Shown in pieces: positions 1-8,663 of a stretch of 64,000 nucleotides of DNA. This DNA comes from Microcaldota archaeon (GTDB taxonomy: Archaea; Micrarchaeota; Micrarchaeia; Micrarchaeales; Micrarchaeaceae), in assembly GCA_021798935.1 (NCBI GenBank), contig JAJZBL010000004.1, forward strand, positions 26,872 to 90,871, given 5' to 3'. Positions within the stretch are counted from its first letter, which is position 1; every line of letters starts with the position of its first letter. Both the position numbers and the translations under genes were made by a program. The notes under the pieces are model-generated. The model was not told the DNA's origin. It did not search any database and saw nothing but the letters and a program-made list of their open reading frames with translations.

Positions 1-1091
1 GTGAATTCCAAAAGATCAAGCGATTCTATGTTTCCTATCGCATATCTTCTCATCCTCTCATCTTCTGATAAGACAATCCCTGTTTCCACAGCAAAATTGC
101 CTGAATTTATCTTGCTTATGTACCTGGAAATTGCAGCTTTTCCATCCAATAATTCAAATGAATTTCTATAATGCAGATTCTGTGCATAGCTCCTGGCACC
201 TGCCCCTAATCCTATAAGGCTTGCGCCTCTAAATACAGTATCTTCCTGCAAATATCCTCCTTCTGATAGCTTTGAATACCGGTTATGGCAGGATTGAAAA
301 TAGCCTTTTTCCAAGAATTTTTTACGCGCAATTTCATAGCATTCATACTTCTCCTTGTTGCTCATAAAGCCTTGCGGATTGTGTTTTCCTATTACCGTGC
401 TTGGTATAATCCCAAGCGCATAGACTTCCACTGTGTCTGGATCAAGACCAATCAATTCATCCAATGAATCCGAAAATGTCTTTTCAGTCTGCCCCTCTAT
501 TCCTATCATTAGATCACAGACAACATTGCTAAAGTGCAGCTCTTTCAATATTTTTACTGCATTTGATGACATACTACCTACATTGTGCCTACCTGCCATC
601 CTAATCTCGTTATCTGCAAATGATTCAATTCCTATGCTCACACGGTCTATTCCAAGATCCTTGAACTCTTTGAATTTTTCATATTCTACAGATTCTGGCG
701 TAGCTTCTATACTTACTTCCTTTGCAGTTTTCAGTATGCTTCCATTAATTGCCTTCAGCTCATCCACTATCTCCCCTAGCTCATTCGGCTGTAGCAGGGA
801 AGGTGTCCCCCCTCCTATATTGACAGAGATCGTTTTCTTTTCTCCAATTACATCCTTGTACATTTCAATTTCCTTTATAAGGGCTGATATGTACCCCTTT
901 CTCAGCATATCTGAATTTATGGTTTTAAGATAACCACAAAAGGTGCAGAGCTGCCTGCAGAATGGTATATGCAAGTACAAATTAATTTCATTCGTGAATT
1001 CCTGCTGCGAAATCGAAAATCCGTCCAGCCTTTTGTAGCTTCTTGCTGTAGGATATGTATACACTTCTGGCTGAAATTCGTAGTTTTGCAT
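1..1091 (-). CDS. Radical SAM HemN/HemW-like protein, partial
   Basis: This gene runs leftwards off the window edge and is missing from the ORF track because no stop is present; about 363 codons are visible from ATG at 1091. The translation carries the radical SAM cluster motif PFCRQLCTFCGY (CxxxCxxC) near residue 45, followed by the SAM-binding stretch VNIGGGTPSLL and then EATPESV and DRVSIGIES, which is the order seen in oxygen-independent coproporphyrinogen III oxidase (HemN) and its relatives HemW and HutW. The enzyme family uses a 4Fe-4S cluster and SAM to make a 5'-deoxyadenosyl radical in the cytoplasm. Family membership is clear. The substrate is not: HemN-like proteins include oxidases, heme chaperones and heme-degrading enzymes, and no other heme gene is seen here. 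It is divergent from the TrmB gene at 1192, so they may share a control region. Confidence 0.8.
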   Translation of the reverse strand, partial: MQNYEFQPEVYTYPTARSYKRLDGFSISQQEFTNEINLYLHIPFCRQLCTFCGYLKTINSDMLRKGYISALIKEIEMYKDVIGEKKTISVNIGGGTPSLLQPNELGEIVDELKAINGSILKTAKEVSIEATPESVEYEKFKEFKDLGIDRVSIGIESFADNEIRMAGRHNVGSMSSNAVKILKELHFSNVVCDLMIGIEGQTEKTFSDSLDELIGLDPDTVEVYALGIIPSTVIGKHNPQGFMSNKEKYECYEIARKKFLEKGYFQSCHNRYSKLSEGGYLQEDTVFRGASLIGLGAGARSYAQNLHYRNSFELLDGKAAISRYISKINSGNFAVETGIVLSEDERMRRYAIGNIESLDLLEF

Positions 1092-1142
1092 TTTTTCGCT
1101 TAATTTCACGATATCACCGACATAAATTATTATGCCTGTTCT

Positions 1143-1191
1143 CCTATAATATATAATGCTCTCTAATTAAGGAGAGTAATATGGTGATTAT
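1143..1191 (+). promoter_or_regulatory. TrmB gene promoter with inverted repeat
   Basis: A TATA-like stretch (CTATAATATATAA) is followed at 1159-1176 by an inverted repeat CTCTC-N8-GAGAG, then the Shine-Dalgarno GGTGAT just before the TTG start at 1192. The repeat sits where a repressor would block transcription start, so self-regulation by the TrmB protein is possible. This is position and symmetry only; the binding protein is inferred. Confidence 0.35.
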
Positions 1192-1932
1192 TTGGATGAG
1201 GAAAGGATGCTTGCCGAACTTGGATTTACAGATGCTGAAAGCAAGGTTTACATAACTCTTTTGAAGCTTGGGGATTCAAAAACTGGGCCGATAATGGAAC
1301 GTTCGGGGCTTTATGGTTCTGTAGTATACAATAGCTTAAATCATTTAATGGAAGAAGGTTTTGTCACATTTTACACAAGAGGCAGGATAAAGTATTTTTC
1401 TGCAGTAGATCCATCAAGGATTGTCGATGCTGAAAAAGAAAGGGCGGAACTTGCTGAGGCGGTGGCAGAAAAGCTTAATCTTATTAGGAAAACAACGGAA
1501 AAAAGCAACAAGGTTTTCATATTTGAAGGTAGGAAGGCAGTAAGGACTATATTTAATGATATTCTTAGCACACTTGGAAATGAAGATGAGCAACTTGTGA
1601 TAGGCATCTCTGACACTGGCAGCGGAATGGGTGAATTTATAAGAAGATGGGAAGAAAAAAGAGTGCAGAAGGGCATAAGGAAAAAAGTGCTTGTATCAAA
1701 CAAATCTAAAGAATGGCTTTCTTATTATAGCGTTCAGAAATTGGTCGATATAAGGACTATAGCTAACTCCCTTTACATAAACATGAGCATAAACATATAT
1801 GGCAACAAGGTAGTTCTAATATTATGGTCGAGAGAGCCAACTTACATATTGATAGAAGGAAAAGAGATTTCCGAAAATTTTAGGAGTTACTTTGAAATGC
1901 TGTGGCTAAAAGGCAAAAAGCCGAAAAATTAA
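1192..1932 (+). CDS. TrmB-family transcriptional regulator
   Basis: A 246-residue protein with an N-terminal winged helix (LGFTDAESKVYITLLKLG, then VVYNSLNHLMEEGFV and a basic wing) typical of TrmB regulators, a short coiled linker (residues about 80-105) and a C-terminal domain of about 140 residues where TrmB proteins usually bind an effector, often a sugar. It starts with TTG, supported by GGTGAT a few bases upstream. TrmB proteins act as DNA-binding regulators of sugar uptake and central metabolism in archaea; no transporter lies next to it, so the target here cannot be named. The divergent neighbour is the HemN-like gene. Family call is strong, regulon unknown. Confidence 0.8.
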   Translation: MDEERMLAELGFTDAESKVYITLLKLGDSKTGPIMERSGLYGSVVYNSLNHLMEEGFVTFYTRGRIKYFSAVDPSRIVDAEKERAELAEAVAEKLNLIRKTTEKSNKVFIFEGRKAVRTIFNDILSTLGNEDEQLVIGISDTGSGMGEFIRRWEEKRVQKGIRKKVLVSNKSKEWLSYYSVQKLVDIRTIANSLYINMSINIYGNKVVLILWSREPTYILIEGKEISENFRSYFEMLWLKGKKPKN

Positions 1933-1992
1933 TTTTGGATAAATTCAGATATCTTAAAGATACTTGGCAAATTGTGAAAAACCTTTATTCTA

Positions 1993-2433
1993 TCACGGAA
2001 CTTTTTTGCCATTGCCTGGATAGATAAGCCATGAATTCTTGCCTGTTTCAAAATATATTGCTTTCTCTGAAAGATACCTTCCTATTTCTGCGATGAATGA
2101 TTCCAATTTTTTAATCTTTTCTTTATCATTTACTGCTACTGTGTATTTTATATGGTTTGTGTGATCTATTTCCTTGCCGTCCATCCAGTATCCAGAAATA
2201 AAGCCTTTTTCTGCAGTGTAACCGCCGAATTCTTTAAGCAGGAACATATTCAATTTATCTTCAACTACCTTATCCTTGTCCGTTTCAATCTTGATCGATG
2301 GCAGATAGAATACAACAGGCTTGCCTAAATAAGCCTTTTTATAAGTATCCTCGGTTATATATTTTTGGTCTTCGGTATTTGCCCTGATTATCTTTGCTAT
2401 CTCTGCATTCTTATTTTTGCTATTAGCGGTCAT
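1993..2433 (-). CDS. Hypothetical protein, 146 aa
   Basis: An intact reading frame with ATG at 2433 preceded by an AAGGTAATA Shine-Dalgarno-like stretch. I do not recognise it firmly. The N-terminus is charged and hydrophilic; the rest alternates short strands and helices (VVFYLPSIKIETDKD, GFISGYWMDGKEI, IKYTVAVNDKEKIKKLESFI), with no signal peptide or membrane segment. The pattern of an extended strand, a metal-free loop and a C-terminal helix recalls small alpha/beta proteins such as the DUF3574 group, but this is weak. It is convergent with TrmB and divergent from the AhpD-like gene, so it is probably its own transcription unit. Confidence 0.55.
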   Translation of the reverse strand: MTANSKNKNAEIAKIIRANTEDQKYITEDTYKKAYLGKPVVFYLPSIKIETDKDKVVEDKLNMFLLKEFGGYTAEKGFISGYWMDGKEIDHTNHIKYTVAVNDKEKIKKLESFIAEIGRYLSEKAIYFETGKNSWLIYPGNGKKVP

Positions 2434-2632
2434 TTTATTACCTTAATATACGTTTGTTTATCAATATATAAAAATGTAATTTTTTTAAGATAGATTTTGT
2501 ACTTATAATCTAGTAAAGTTGAAATTCCTTTCAGCATTGCAAAAGAGTCTTTCTTGCTATCTTGCACATATTAATTTGGAAAAAATTAGAATAGGCTAAA
2601 TAATTGATTATCCATTATATATCGGTGGTAAA

Positions 2633-2980
2633 ATGGATGCAAATGAAAAGTTGAAAGGGGTTAATAGGGTAGTCAAGGAGTTGGGTGCGGACCAGCCTAA
2701 TGTACAAGCAGGATTTATGAAGCTTTTAACATCTGCAGAGTCCGAAGGCAAGCTCCCTACTAAGATAAAGGAATTAATCAGCTTGGCTCTTGCTATAAAT
2801 GTAAAATGCGAATGGTGCATAGCTTACCATACTAATAACTGCCTTAAAGCAGGTGCAACAAAAGACGAGATAATGGAAACTGCTAGCGTTGCAATCCTTA
2901 TGGGAGGAGCACCATCATTGATGTACTTGAATCCTGTACTTGATGCACTTGAACAGCTAGGAGGAGATCAGCAGCAGTGA
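2633..2980 (+). CDS. AhpD/carboxymuconolactone decarboxylase-family protein
   Basis: A 115-residue all-helical protein with the AhpD-like motif KCEWCIAYHTNNCLKAGA (residues about 61-78): a CxxC redox pair followed by the conserved histidine. Members of this family reduce peroxides through the CxxC thiols or act as decarboxylases; small archaeal single-domain forms usually assemble into rings. The start is ATG at 2633 with GGTGG just upstream. Its stop is followed by a T-rich run in the convergent gap with the IscU gene, which would serve as an archaeal terminator. A role in peroxide or disulfide metabolism is likely from the motif; the reductant partner is not seen here. Confidence 0.85.
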   Translation: MDANEKLKGVNRVVKELGADQPNVQAGFMKLLTSAESEGKLPTKIKELISLALAINVKCEWCIAYHTNNCLKAGATKDEIMETASVAILMGGAPSLMYLNPVLDALEQLGGDQQQ

Positions 2981-3048
2981 AAATAAGTATTAAGATAAAA
3001 AAGGAACATAATAATTTTTTGTTTTCTTTTCTTTTATTTTTGATTACT

Positions 3049-3453
3049 TCACAGATTCTTCGTATTTTCATCTACTTCCTTATGCTCATATATGAATATC
3101 GCTTCTTTCAATGCTTTAAGAGATATCGTGGCACAGTGGAGCCTTGCAGGGCCTGGCTCTATACCGAGCAGATTTACCATATCTTTAACACCCATTTCGC
3201 TAAGCTCTTTTATGCTCTTGCCTTTGACATAATCAGTTAGCATACTAGCTCCTGCAGTGCTTATCGAACAGCCTTCACCATCAAACTTAGCATCGTTGAC
3301 CTTATCTCCAGATATCTTCAGGTATACCTTAATGTCATCTCCGCACACAGGATTGTGCTCTTCGAAACTTGCATCTGCATTTTCCATCCTGCCTTTATTG
3401 TGGGGATGCTCATAATTTGATATTATTTCTTCCGCATAAAGATTTGTAGACAT
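3049..3453 (-). CDS. IscU/SufU-type Fe-S cluster scaffold
   Basis: The protein builds and hands over iron-sulfur clusters. It has the three cysteines of the U-type scaffold: HNPVCGDD, FDGEGCSIS and ARLHCATISL, with the Asp after the first Cys that aids cluster release. ORF-track codons before residue 19 are probably not translated: ATG at 3453 (MSTNLYAEEI) has a GGTGTTACA Shine-Dalgarno directly in front and matches the family start. The resulting 134 residues fit the usual 125-150. The region IEPGPARLHC replaces the LPPVKLHC of IscU, which is closer to SufU-like and archaeal forms. No cysteine desulfurase is found in the window, so the sulfur donor is elsewhere or different. Confidence 0.88.
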   Translation of the reverse strand: MSTNLYAEEIISNYEHPHNKGRMENADASFEEHNPVCGDDIKVYLKISGDKVNDAKFDGEGCSISTAGASMLTDYVKGKSIKELSEMGVKDMVNLLGIEPGPARLHCATISLKALKEAIFIYEHKEVDENTKNL

Positions 3454-3610
3454 TGTAACACCTTTTGAAATACTGCTTGTACTTGATTGCTTGGCATTCC
3501 AAAGCATTTGCGACTATATACAAGCAAAACCGTCAGATAATATTTACCCTTAATAATATATAAAAGTTGCCAATGCAAAAGTTTAGGAAAAGACAAAAAT
3601 TGGGCTTCGG

Positions 3611-4285
3611 TCAGTTTTTCAGCGTTATCTTGTTTTCAGTCTCTGTTTCCTTCTTTGATGTTATTTCCTTATTTACATCTTCGGATATCTGCTTTTTTAT
3701 ATCCTCTGACTTGTTTGGTTCACCTTCTGGGGTTGCTTTTTCAACTGCAGGTGGCTGCTCTGCTTCTTTCTTGGTTTTCCTTGATGCATTAACTGCATAT
3801 ACGCCAAACAGGTAATAAGCCCATATTAGGATTATTCCTGCAAGCAGCATCAGGTATATCCCAGTTCCTGGGATTATGCCTACGCCAAGTCCCCCATTGG
3901 AATTTACATAATCTGTGAACATATCAAGAGATGCCAAGCTTAATGCAAAGGATATTAACGATGATATTGCAGCTGCTATTGATATTTTTCTTGCGAAGAT
4001 GGCTATAAATGCCAAAATTATTGATATCAATATGAAAGCAAATGATAGTTCTCCATAATTGACAAAAGATACTTCAGAAGCAGTAGACGTCGAATTCAGT
4101 GGACTTTTTCCTGTAAATAGCATGGTGCTAAATCCCATATACGATACTCCTTGCGATACCCCAAATGCAATAGGCTGGGTTTTTATTATATTGGAAAATA
4201 ATGCTACAACCATTATTGCCAATGCTATTACAATAATAGTGGACCAGATTATATCTGGCTTTTTAAAAGCTCCTTTTTCATGCAT
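3611..4285 (-). CDS. Small integral membrane protein, 224 aa
   Basis: A protein I cannot assign to a named family. Four hydrophobic segments are visible: IIVIALAIMVVALFSNII near the N-terminus, a pair around residues 75-125 (AFILISIILAFIAIFARK and ISSLISFALSLASL) and one near 150-165 (YLMLLAGIILIWAYYLFGVY). The last 60 residues are a highly charged Lys/Glu tail rich in KKE and EDI runs, probably cytoplasmic. The start ATG at 4285 has a purine-rich stretch upstream. It lies downstream of, and on the same strand as, the coiled-coil gene ending at 4313, with a 27-base gap, so the two are likely co-transcribed. Confidence 0.6.
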   Translation of the reverse strand: MHEKGAFKKPDIIWSTIIVIALAIMVVALFSNIIKTQPIAFGVSQGVSYMGFSTMLFTGKSPLNSTSTASEVSFVNYGELSFAFILISIILAFIAIFARKISIAAAISSLISFALSLASLDMFTDYVNSNGGLGVGIIPGTGIYLMLLAGIILIWAYYLFGVYAVNASRKTKKEAEQPPAVEKATPEGEPNKSEDIKKQISEDVNKEITSKKETETENKITLKN

Positions 4286-4312
4286 TATAAAACCTGCTAT
4301 GAATTGCCAATA

Positions 4313-5566
4313 TCAAATGGTTATTTTAATCAAAGATTTATAATACTTATTGAATAATAATTCCAACTCTCTACTGCTTTCCTCTATAATAGAGTTAAGC
4401 TTGCTTATTTTATCTTCATTTTCCTTCGCACGCTCTTTTTTAGCATGCATATCCTCTTCAATGCTTTTTTCGCTGCTTACGCCAATCCTTGCCTCGTTCA
4501 AAGAGCTTTCTAATATTGAAAGTTTATCTTTAATTTTCATTAACTCTTCTATCTTCTGCCTAATACCTGAATTTATTATCTCTTCTATTTCCTCTACAAA
4601 CGGCTCTTTCTTCTTTACATCTATTCTTCCTTTTAGGATCATATCTTTCAAGGAATTTAACTCCTTTAGGAATAGATTATAGTTTTCAGGATCTGCAAGA
4701 TTATAAGGATTGTCAAGAAAGTCGGATAAGCTTATCTTTTCCCCAGATATATAATCATATTTTCTTGCTAACCTTTTTAGAGGGTGGAGAATGGATGTTA
4801 TTGAGGAGTTCTCCTCTGCTAACTTGCCTTGTAGTACCGCTACTTCATTAATCTTTTCGGATATAGCTAAATTAAGCTCCTTTATCGAATCTTCTTTGCT
4901 GTTCACCTGCTTTGCCTCTTTTAGCCCCTCTTTTATCTTCGTATTCTCATCTGCAAGATAATTCCTATCGGATATAAGCTGCAGAAGCTTGTCTATCTTT
5001 TCACTTATCTCCACGTACCTATCGTATTCGTTGGACTTGGACTTTACTATATTCTTGAAATCAGCAACCTTCCTCTCAAGATTAGAGTACATCTTCTTAA
5101 AGCTGTCTATATCTTTTGCATAACCTATCACTACAGGCCTAAATTGCGCATTGTGCTTGAGCACTGAGTCCAACATATCAGAGTAGAAATTGCCCTTTAG
5201 AAGCAGATTGTAATATTTATCTCTATCATCCTCTTCCTCAAAGCTCCTGTCCAATATCCGCTCTAGCCTCTTGCAGTAATTTTCCTTTTGCGATTTTACA
5301 AACTCCCTGCTATAATTGGGTATATATTCCATCTCTGGATCGGATGTAGAATTTGAGAATGATTTTATTGAAACCTTAAAATTTCCTATTCCGTTAATTA
5401 TGGATGCCTCTGCTGCATCTGCCTGCTTTTCCATCTGGCTTATTTTAGCATAAAAGAACTTTAAATTATAGCTTTCAAGATCGTCAGGTTTTATTTCAGT
5501 AATAGAAGGTTTCCTAAAAAGCATTTTCAACACTTGCGCAAGTTTGAAGTTCCTATGCAATCCCAA
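4313..5566 (-). CDS. Coiled-coil protein, function unknown
   Basis: A 417-residue acidic/basic protein dominated by heptad-like helices, especially residues about 155-240 and 330-405 (for example KEDSIKELNLAISEKINEV and KENEDKISKLNSIIEESS). No P-loop, membrane segment or catalytic motif is visible. The ORF begins at TTG 5566, but ATG at 5524 (MLFRKPSITEIKPDD) is a plausible alternative because the first 14 residues look non-conserved. Long coiled-coil proteins of this sort often act as structural or SMC-like scaffold partners, but no specific role can be claimed. It probably shares a transcript with the membrane protein immediately downstream. Confidence 0.6.
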   Translation of the reverse strand: MGLHRNFKLAQVLKMLFRKPSITEIKPDDLESYNLKFFYAKISQMEKQADAAEASIINGIGNFKVSIKSFSNSTSDPEMEYIPNYSREFVKSQKENYCKRLERILDRSFEEEDDRDKYYNLLLKGNFYSDMLDSVLKHNAQFRPVVIGYAKDIDSFKKMYSNLERKVADFKNIVKSKSNEYDRYVEISEKIDKLLQLISDRNYLADENTKIKEGLKEAKQVNSKEDSIKELNLAISEKINEVAVLQGKLAEENSSITSILHPLKRLARKYDYISGEKISLSDFLDNPYNLADPENYNLFLKELNSLKDMILKGRIDVKKKEPFVEEIEEIINSGIRQKIEELMKIKDKLSILESSLNEARIGVSSEKSIEEDMHAKKERAKENEDKISKLNSIIEESSRELELLFNKYYKSLIKITI

Positions 5567-5690
5567 GCTACAAACTTGGCATTATGCATTAAACTGCAAA
5601 CTCTGAACTTTGTAAACTTATACCTTAAGTTATATTGGTATTTCATCAATACTTAAATCTTTTTCTATTTATATATATAATGTGATAAAT

Positions 5691-6107
5691 ATGGTGTCGA
5701 AGAAAACATCGAATCTCAAGATAAACCATAGTGGGTTTAAAGTGCGTGGAGATCTATTTGCATTAGAATTTATAGGAAGCTTGTTCTACCTATATATAAT
5801 ATACTTAGTAGGGGCAAATGTAATGCCTGTAAGCACTCTTCTCAGCACAGGAACTGCAAGTTTCTGGCTAGCGATAATTCCTGCAGTAGCTGTAGTATCT
5901 GGAATAGCGCTATTCTTCCATAGCTTCACATATATATTTGGAGGATATAACAAGATTTCCCCTCTTAAGTTGGCTACAGTAGCAGGATTTGCATTCTTTG
6001 CCCTCTCAATAGGTATAGCAGGGGCATATTTTGTAGTCGTTCTTATAGGGTTTATACTTACAGAAATCTCTGCATATATGGTATATGAGGAGAAGGAAAA
6101 GGAGTGA
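5691..6107 (+). CDS. Small polytopic membrane protein
   Basis: A protein of about 138 residues, with a short basic N-terminus and four hydrophobic helices (LEFIGSLFYLYIIYLVG, FWLAIIPAVAVVSGIALF, LATVAGFAFFALSIGIAG, YFVVVLIGFILTEISAYM) ending in an acidic EEKEKE tail. ATG at 5691 is preferred over the track start at 5682: a TATA-like TTTATATATATAA lies about 25 bases upstream and there is no Shine-Dalgarno, which fits a leaderless transcript. No family is recognised and there are no polar catalytic residues in the helices. It is a lone gene between two leftward genes. Confidence 0.6.
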   Translation: MVSKKTSNLKINHSGFKVRGDLFALEFIGSLFYLYIIYLVGANVMPVSTLLSTGTASFWLAIIPAVAVVSGIALFFHSFTYIFGGYNKISPLKLATVAGFAFFALSIGIAGAYFVVVLIGFILTEISAYMVYEEKEKE

Positions 6108-6136
6108 TTTAGCTCTCCTTTTATTTTTTTATTTAC

Positions 6137-7285
6137 TTATTCTTTAAGGTTAATTACAGGTATTTCCATCTCATCCTGCAATAATGCTCCATGATGGCCC
6201 TTATGGCCTGAATAGTTGCCTTTGTACCTGTATACATACACACTATTATCCACTGGCACGCCTATGAATTCAGATGAATTCTCGCTGGGCTTTTCTCCTT
6301 TTAAGCCAAGCAATCCCTTACTTATTATTTCATTTTCATCGAATATCCTAAAGTTCTCAAACTTATTATTGAGCTTTTCCTTTAGGTCTTCATGAGATCT
6401 CATAAACACAGCACGTGCATCCCCATAAGGTGGAGATTCAAGCATTCCTATGACCTCTTTATGCTCATCAAGGAAAACCGTATTTGATACCTCTATGAAA
6501 CCATGGTCTGCAGTAATAATTATATCATATTTGTTTGAATGGCTTGAAAAGGTACTCATTATTGTATTATATATGTATCTTGCCGCCTCCAATGTGGGTT
6601 CGGAATAAGGCCCATACTTGTGCGCAAGAGAGTCAATAAATGGGAGGTATAAAGATACAAATGTGCAATCCTTTGACAATGCTTCCTTTGCCAAGTATAT
6701 CGAATCCCAAAAGGTTTTAAACTCTGCTGGCTTTGAGATCCCATATAGCATCTTTGTCATGCTGCTTCCAGATATTGATTCTGGGACTATCGCTTCAGTT
6801 TTCTTTCCTTCATCCCTGAGCTCCCTTCCTATGCTCTTTACCTTGAACATCGAGCTCATGTCCAATCCACTTATCTTCTTTATCAGGTTTTGCTCAGACA
6901 CCTCGGGAAGTGTATAGTTTAATGTCTGGATTACACCATATTCCTTTGTGTATGTGGTGTATCCTAATATTCCGTGCTCAGCTGGTGTCGACACAGTATT
7001 AAGAGATGCAAGAGCCGTTGAGGTTGTTGAAGGGAATACTGTAGAGAACTTTTCCACATTGCTTGGAGAAATTCCTGCAGCTTTCATTATGTTATACCCA
7101 AAGCCATCTATAAGTACCAGCAATACTTTACCTTTATCTAAATTGATAGACTCTGCAGATATAGCGGTCTCTCTTTTTATCCCTAAATCTTCAGCTATCG
7201 ATGCAGAGAGATTGTATAAGTTATTTTTTTCATAATCTGGAAACAGAAGCTTTACGCCGTGAGATCCCTCATCCAAAATTAACAC
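6137..7285 (-). CDS. Alkaline phosphatase-superfamily phosphodiesterase
   Basis: A 382-residue enzyme of the type I phosphodiesterase/nucleotide pyrophosphatase fold. The metal and nucleophile motifs are in order: VLLVLIDGFGYN (first metal Asp), FSTVFPSTTSTAL (nucleophile Thr region), STPAEHGILGY, DSLAHKYGP, IITADHGF (Asp-His metal pair) and SGHKGHHGAL near the C-terminus. Family members cleave phosphate mono- or diesters with two metal ions. No signal peptide is visible, so it should act in the cytoplasm. A GTG at 7285 or TTG at 7276 could start it; GGGTG just upstream favours the TTG. It is a distant paralog of the tandem pair at 53.8-56.2 kb, sharing the PAEHGI and GHHG motifs. Confidence 0.8.
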   Translation of the reverse strand: MLILDEGSHGVKLLFPDYEKNNLYNLSASIAEDLGIKRETAISAESINLDKGKVLLVLIDGFGYNIMKAAGISPSNVEKFSTVFPSTTSTALASLNTVSTPAEHGILGYTTYTKEYGVIQTLNYTLPEVSEQNLIKKISGLDMSSMFKVKSIGRELRDEGKKTEAIVPESISGSSMTKMLYGISKPAEFKTFWDSIYLAKEALSKDCTFVSLYLPFIDSLAHKYGPYSEPTLEAARYIYNTIMSTFSSHSNKYDIIITADHGFIEVSNTVFLDEHKEVIGMLESPPYGDARAVFMRSHEDLKEKLNNKFENFRIFDENEIISKGLLGLKGEKPSENSSEFIGVPVDNSVYVYRYKGNYSGHKGHHGALLQDEMEIPVINLKE

Positions 7286-7388
7286 CCAAATGCTTATTCT
7301 CGTATGCTACCAGAAAGCAGTTTCCGGTACGTAATTCCTATGTAATATAAACTATTATATTAATTGGTTTTATATTGCCTGCAAAACC

Positions 7389-7400
7389 CCTTAATTAAGG
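7389..7400. promoter_or_regulatory. 12-bp palindrome upstream of NifX-like gene
   Basis: CCTTAATTAAGG is a perfect palindrome in the 195-base divergent gap between the phosphodiesterase and the NifX-like gene, about 80 bases before the latter. It resembles the core of the inverted repeat upstream of TrmB (TAATTAAGG). It may be an operator; there is no direct evidence of binding. Confidence 0.2.
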
Positions 7401-7480
7401 AAAAAATCTTTTTTACTTGGCTAAAATTTTGGATACATATTTAATAAAAATCATTATGCCATTTAATTATTTGTGATATT

Positions 7481-7816
7481 ATGAAAATAGCAATCGCGCA
7501 TGACAAAGACAAAAATATAGTGCCGCTTCAGGAAGCAGAATCAATTGCAATATATAATGATGAGGACGGCAGCATTAAAGAATATGACAATGATGGATTT
7601 GGAAGCAAAGAAGCCACTATGGGAAGTATACTTAGGCTAGAGCCGGATGCGGTAGCGGTAAAGGAAGGGATCCTGTGCCCTGGATCATACATGATGTCAC
7701 AGGGAATGATAAAGTACCTTGTTGTTGAAGGCAATACGGTGGACAATGTAATTGCAGAGAAAAAAGCAGGCAGTGAATTGGCGGTATGGCTTGACGAATC
7801 GATGTATGCAGAATAA
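7481..7816 (+). CDS. NifX/NifB-like dinitrogenase-cofactor-family protein
   Basis: A 111-residue protein whose layout matches the small RNase H-like family that includes NifX, NafY and the C-terminal part of NifB: MKIAIAHDKDKNIVPL, a strand pair with an acidic turn (IAIYNDEDGSIKEY), a hydrophobic stretch around DAVAVKEGILCPGS, then MIKYLVVEGNTVDNVI. In nitrogen fixers such proteins carry iron-molybdenum cofactor precursors. Stand-alone archaeal members lacking any nif genes are common and their role is not established; they may carry metal clusters. No nif gene is seen here. ATG at 7481 follows TTGTGATATT, a Shine-Dalgarno-like GTGAT. Confidence 0.6.
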   Translation: MKIAIAHDKDKNIVPLQEAESIAIYNDEDGSIKEYDNDGFGSKEATMGSILRLEPDAVAVKEGILCPGSYMMSQGMIKYLVVEGNTVDNVIAEKKAGSELAVWLDESMYAE

Positions 7817-8021
7817 GAGTTTCTGATTTTTTGGCATACTTTGCAGGCATTTGCCTGCCTATTATTAGCAGTATAAATATGCATTTGCAATATTTGGTTT
7901 CTATCAATTTTACAATTCTTTAAAATTTAAAAATTTGCTCAAAATAATAGAAATATATAAAAGAGATTAGTATAGAATATTATTTAGCCATGCTTTTATA
8001 AACTTGGCAAGGTGCTTAAAG

Positions 8022-8651
8022 ATGGAAGATACGAATGTACAAAATGTTAATGAAGTTAAAGAAAGTAATAATGCTGACAATATTAATGCTTCAAGCAATA
8101 CCCAAAGCGATCAGAGTACTCAGGCAGTAAATCAAAGTGTTTCAGAAAAACCTAAAAAGAAGAATATTAGTCTTATAATTGGCGCAATTGTAGTTATTGT
8201 TATAATTGCTATTGTAGCTGCTTATGTTCTCACATCAAGTTCTGCAAATTCTGTGAAATCAGGTGACTTGGTAGAGGTTTACTTTAAAGGAAGCTTTACC
8301 AATGGCACAGTTTTCCAGGCAGGTGATTTCAATTTTACCGCAGGATCAAACCAAGTTATATCAGGTTTTAGCAATGCTGTCATCGGCATGAAGCTTCACC
8401 AAATCAAAAATATAACTCTTACGCCTCAGGAGGCTTATGGAGAAGTCAACCAGAGTGAGATAATATCAGTACCACTTAAAGATTTTGCAAATAGCTCATC
8501 TATACATAATGGTTCAGTTGTTACCTCAAGTACAGGGCTTTCTGGAACTGTAATAGCAGTGAACGCAACTGATGCAACGGTAAATTTCAACCCTCCTTTG
8601 GCGGGAAAGACTCTGAACTTTGAGATTGAAGTGCTGAAGATATCCAAGTGA
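8022..8651 (+). CDS. Membrane-anchored FKBP-type peptidyl-prolyl isomerase
   Basis: The protein speeds cis-trans isomerisation of proline bonds, probably for proteins outside the membrane. After a Gln/Asn/Ser-rich hydrophilic N-terminus of about 45 residues comes one membrane helix (ISLIIGAIVVIVIIAIVAAYVL) and then the FKBP core: GDLVEVYFKGSFTNGTVF, VISGFSNAVIGMKLHQIKNI and TLTPQEAYGEVN, followed by a region corresponding to the archaeal FKBP insert domain (about residues 140-190). ATG at 8022 is chosen over the track start because AAGGTGCTTAAAG precedes it. Several NxT/NxS sequons in the outer part suit N-glycosylation. Family confidence is high; the client proteins are unknown. Confidence 0.87.
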   Translation: MEDTNVQNVNEVKESNNADNINASSNTQSDQSTQAVNQSVSEKPKKKNISLIIGAIVVIVIIAIVAAYVLTSSSANSVKSGDLVEVYFKGSFTNGTVFQAGDFNFTAGSNQVISGFSNAVIGMKLHQIKNITLTPQEAYGEVNQSEIISVPLKDFANSSSIHNGSVVTSSTGLSGTVIAVNATDATVNFNPPLAGKTLNFEIEVLKISK

Positions 8652-8663
8652 AGGACATTTCCT

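Noticed and set aside
433-933. 166-codon plus-strand frame opposite the HemN-like gene
   Set aside because: The opposite strand has a full radical SAM protein with intact motifs; this frame is a shadow.
2977-3240. 87-codon plus-strand frame over the IscU gene
   Set aside because: Shadow of IscU; starts inside the T-rich terminator region.
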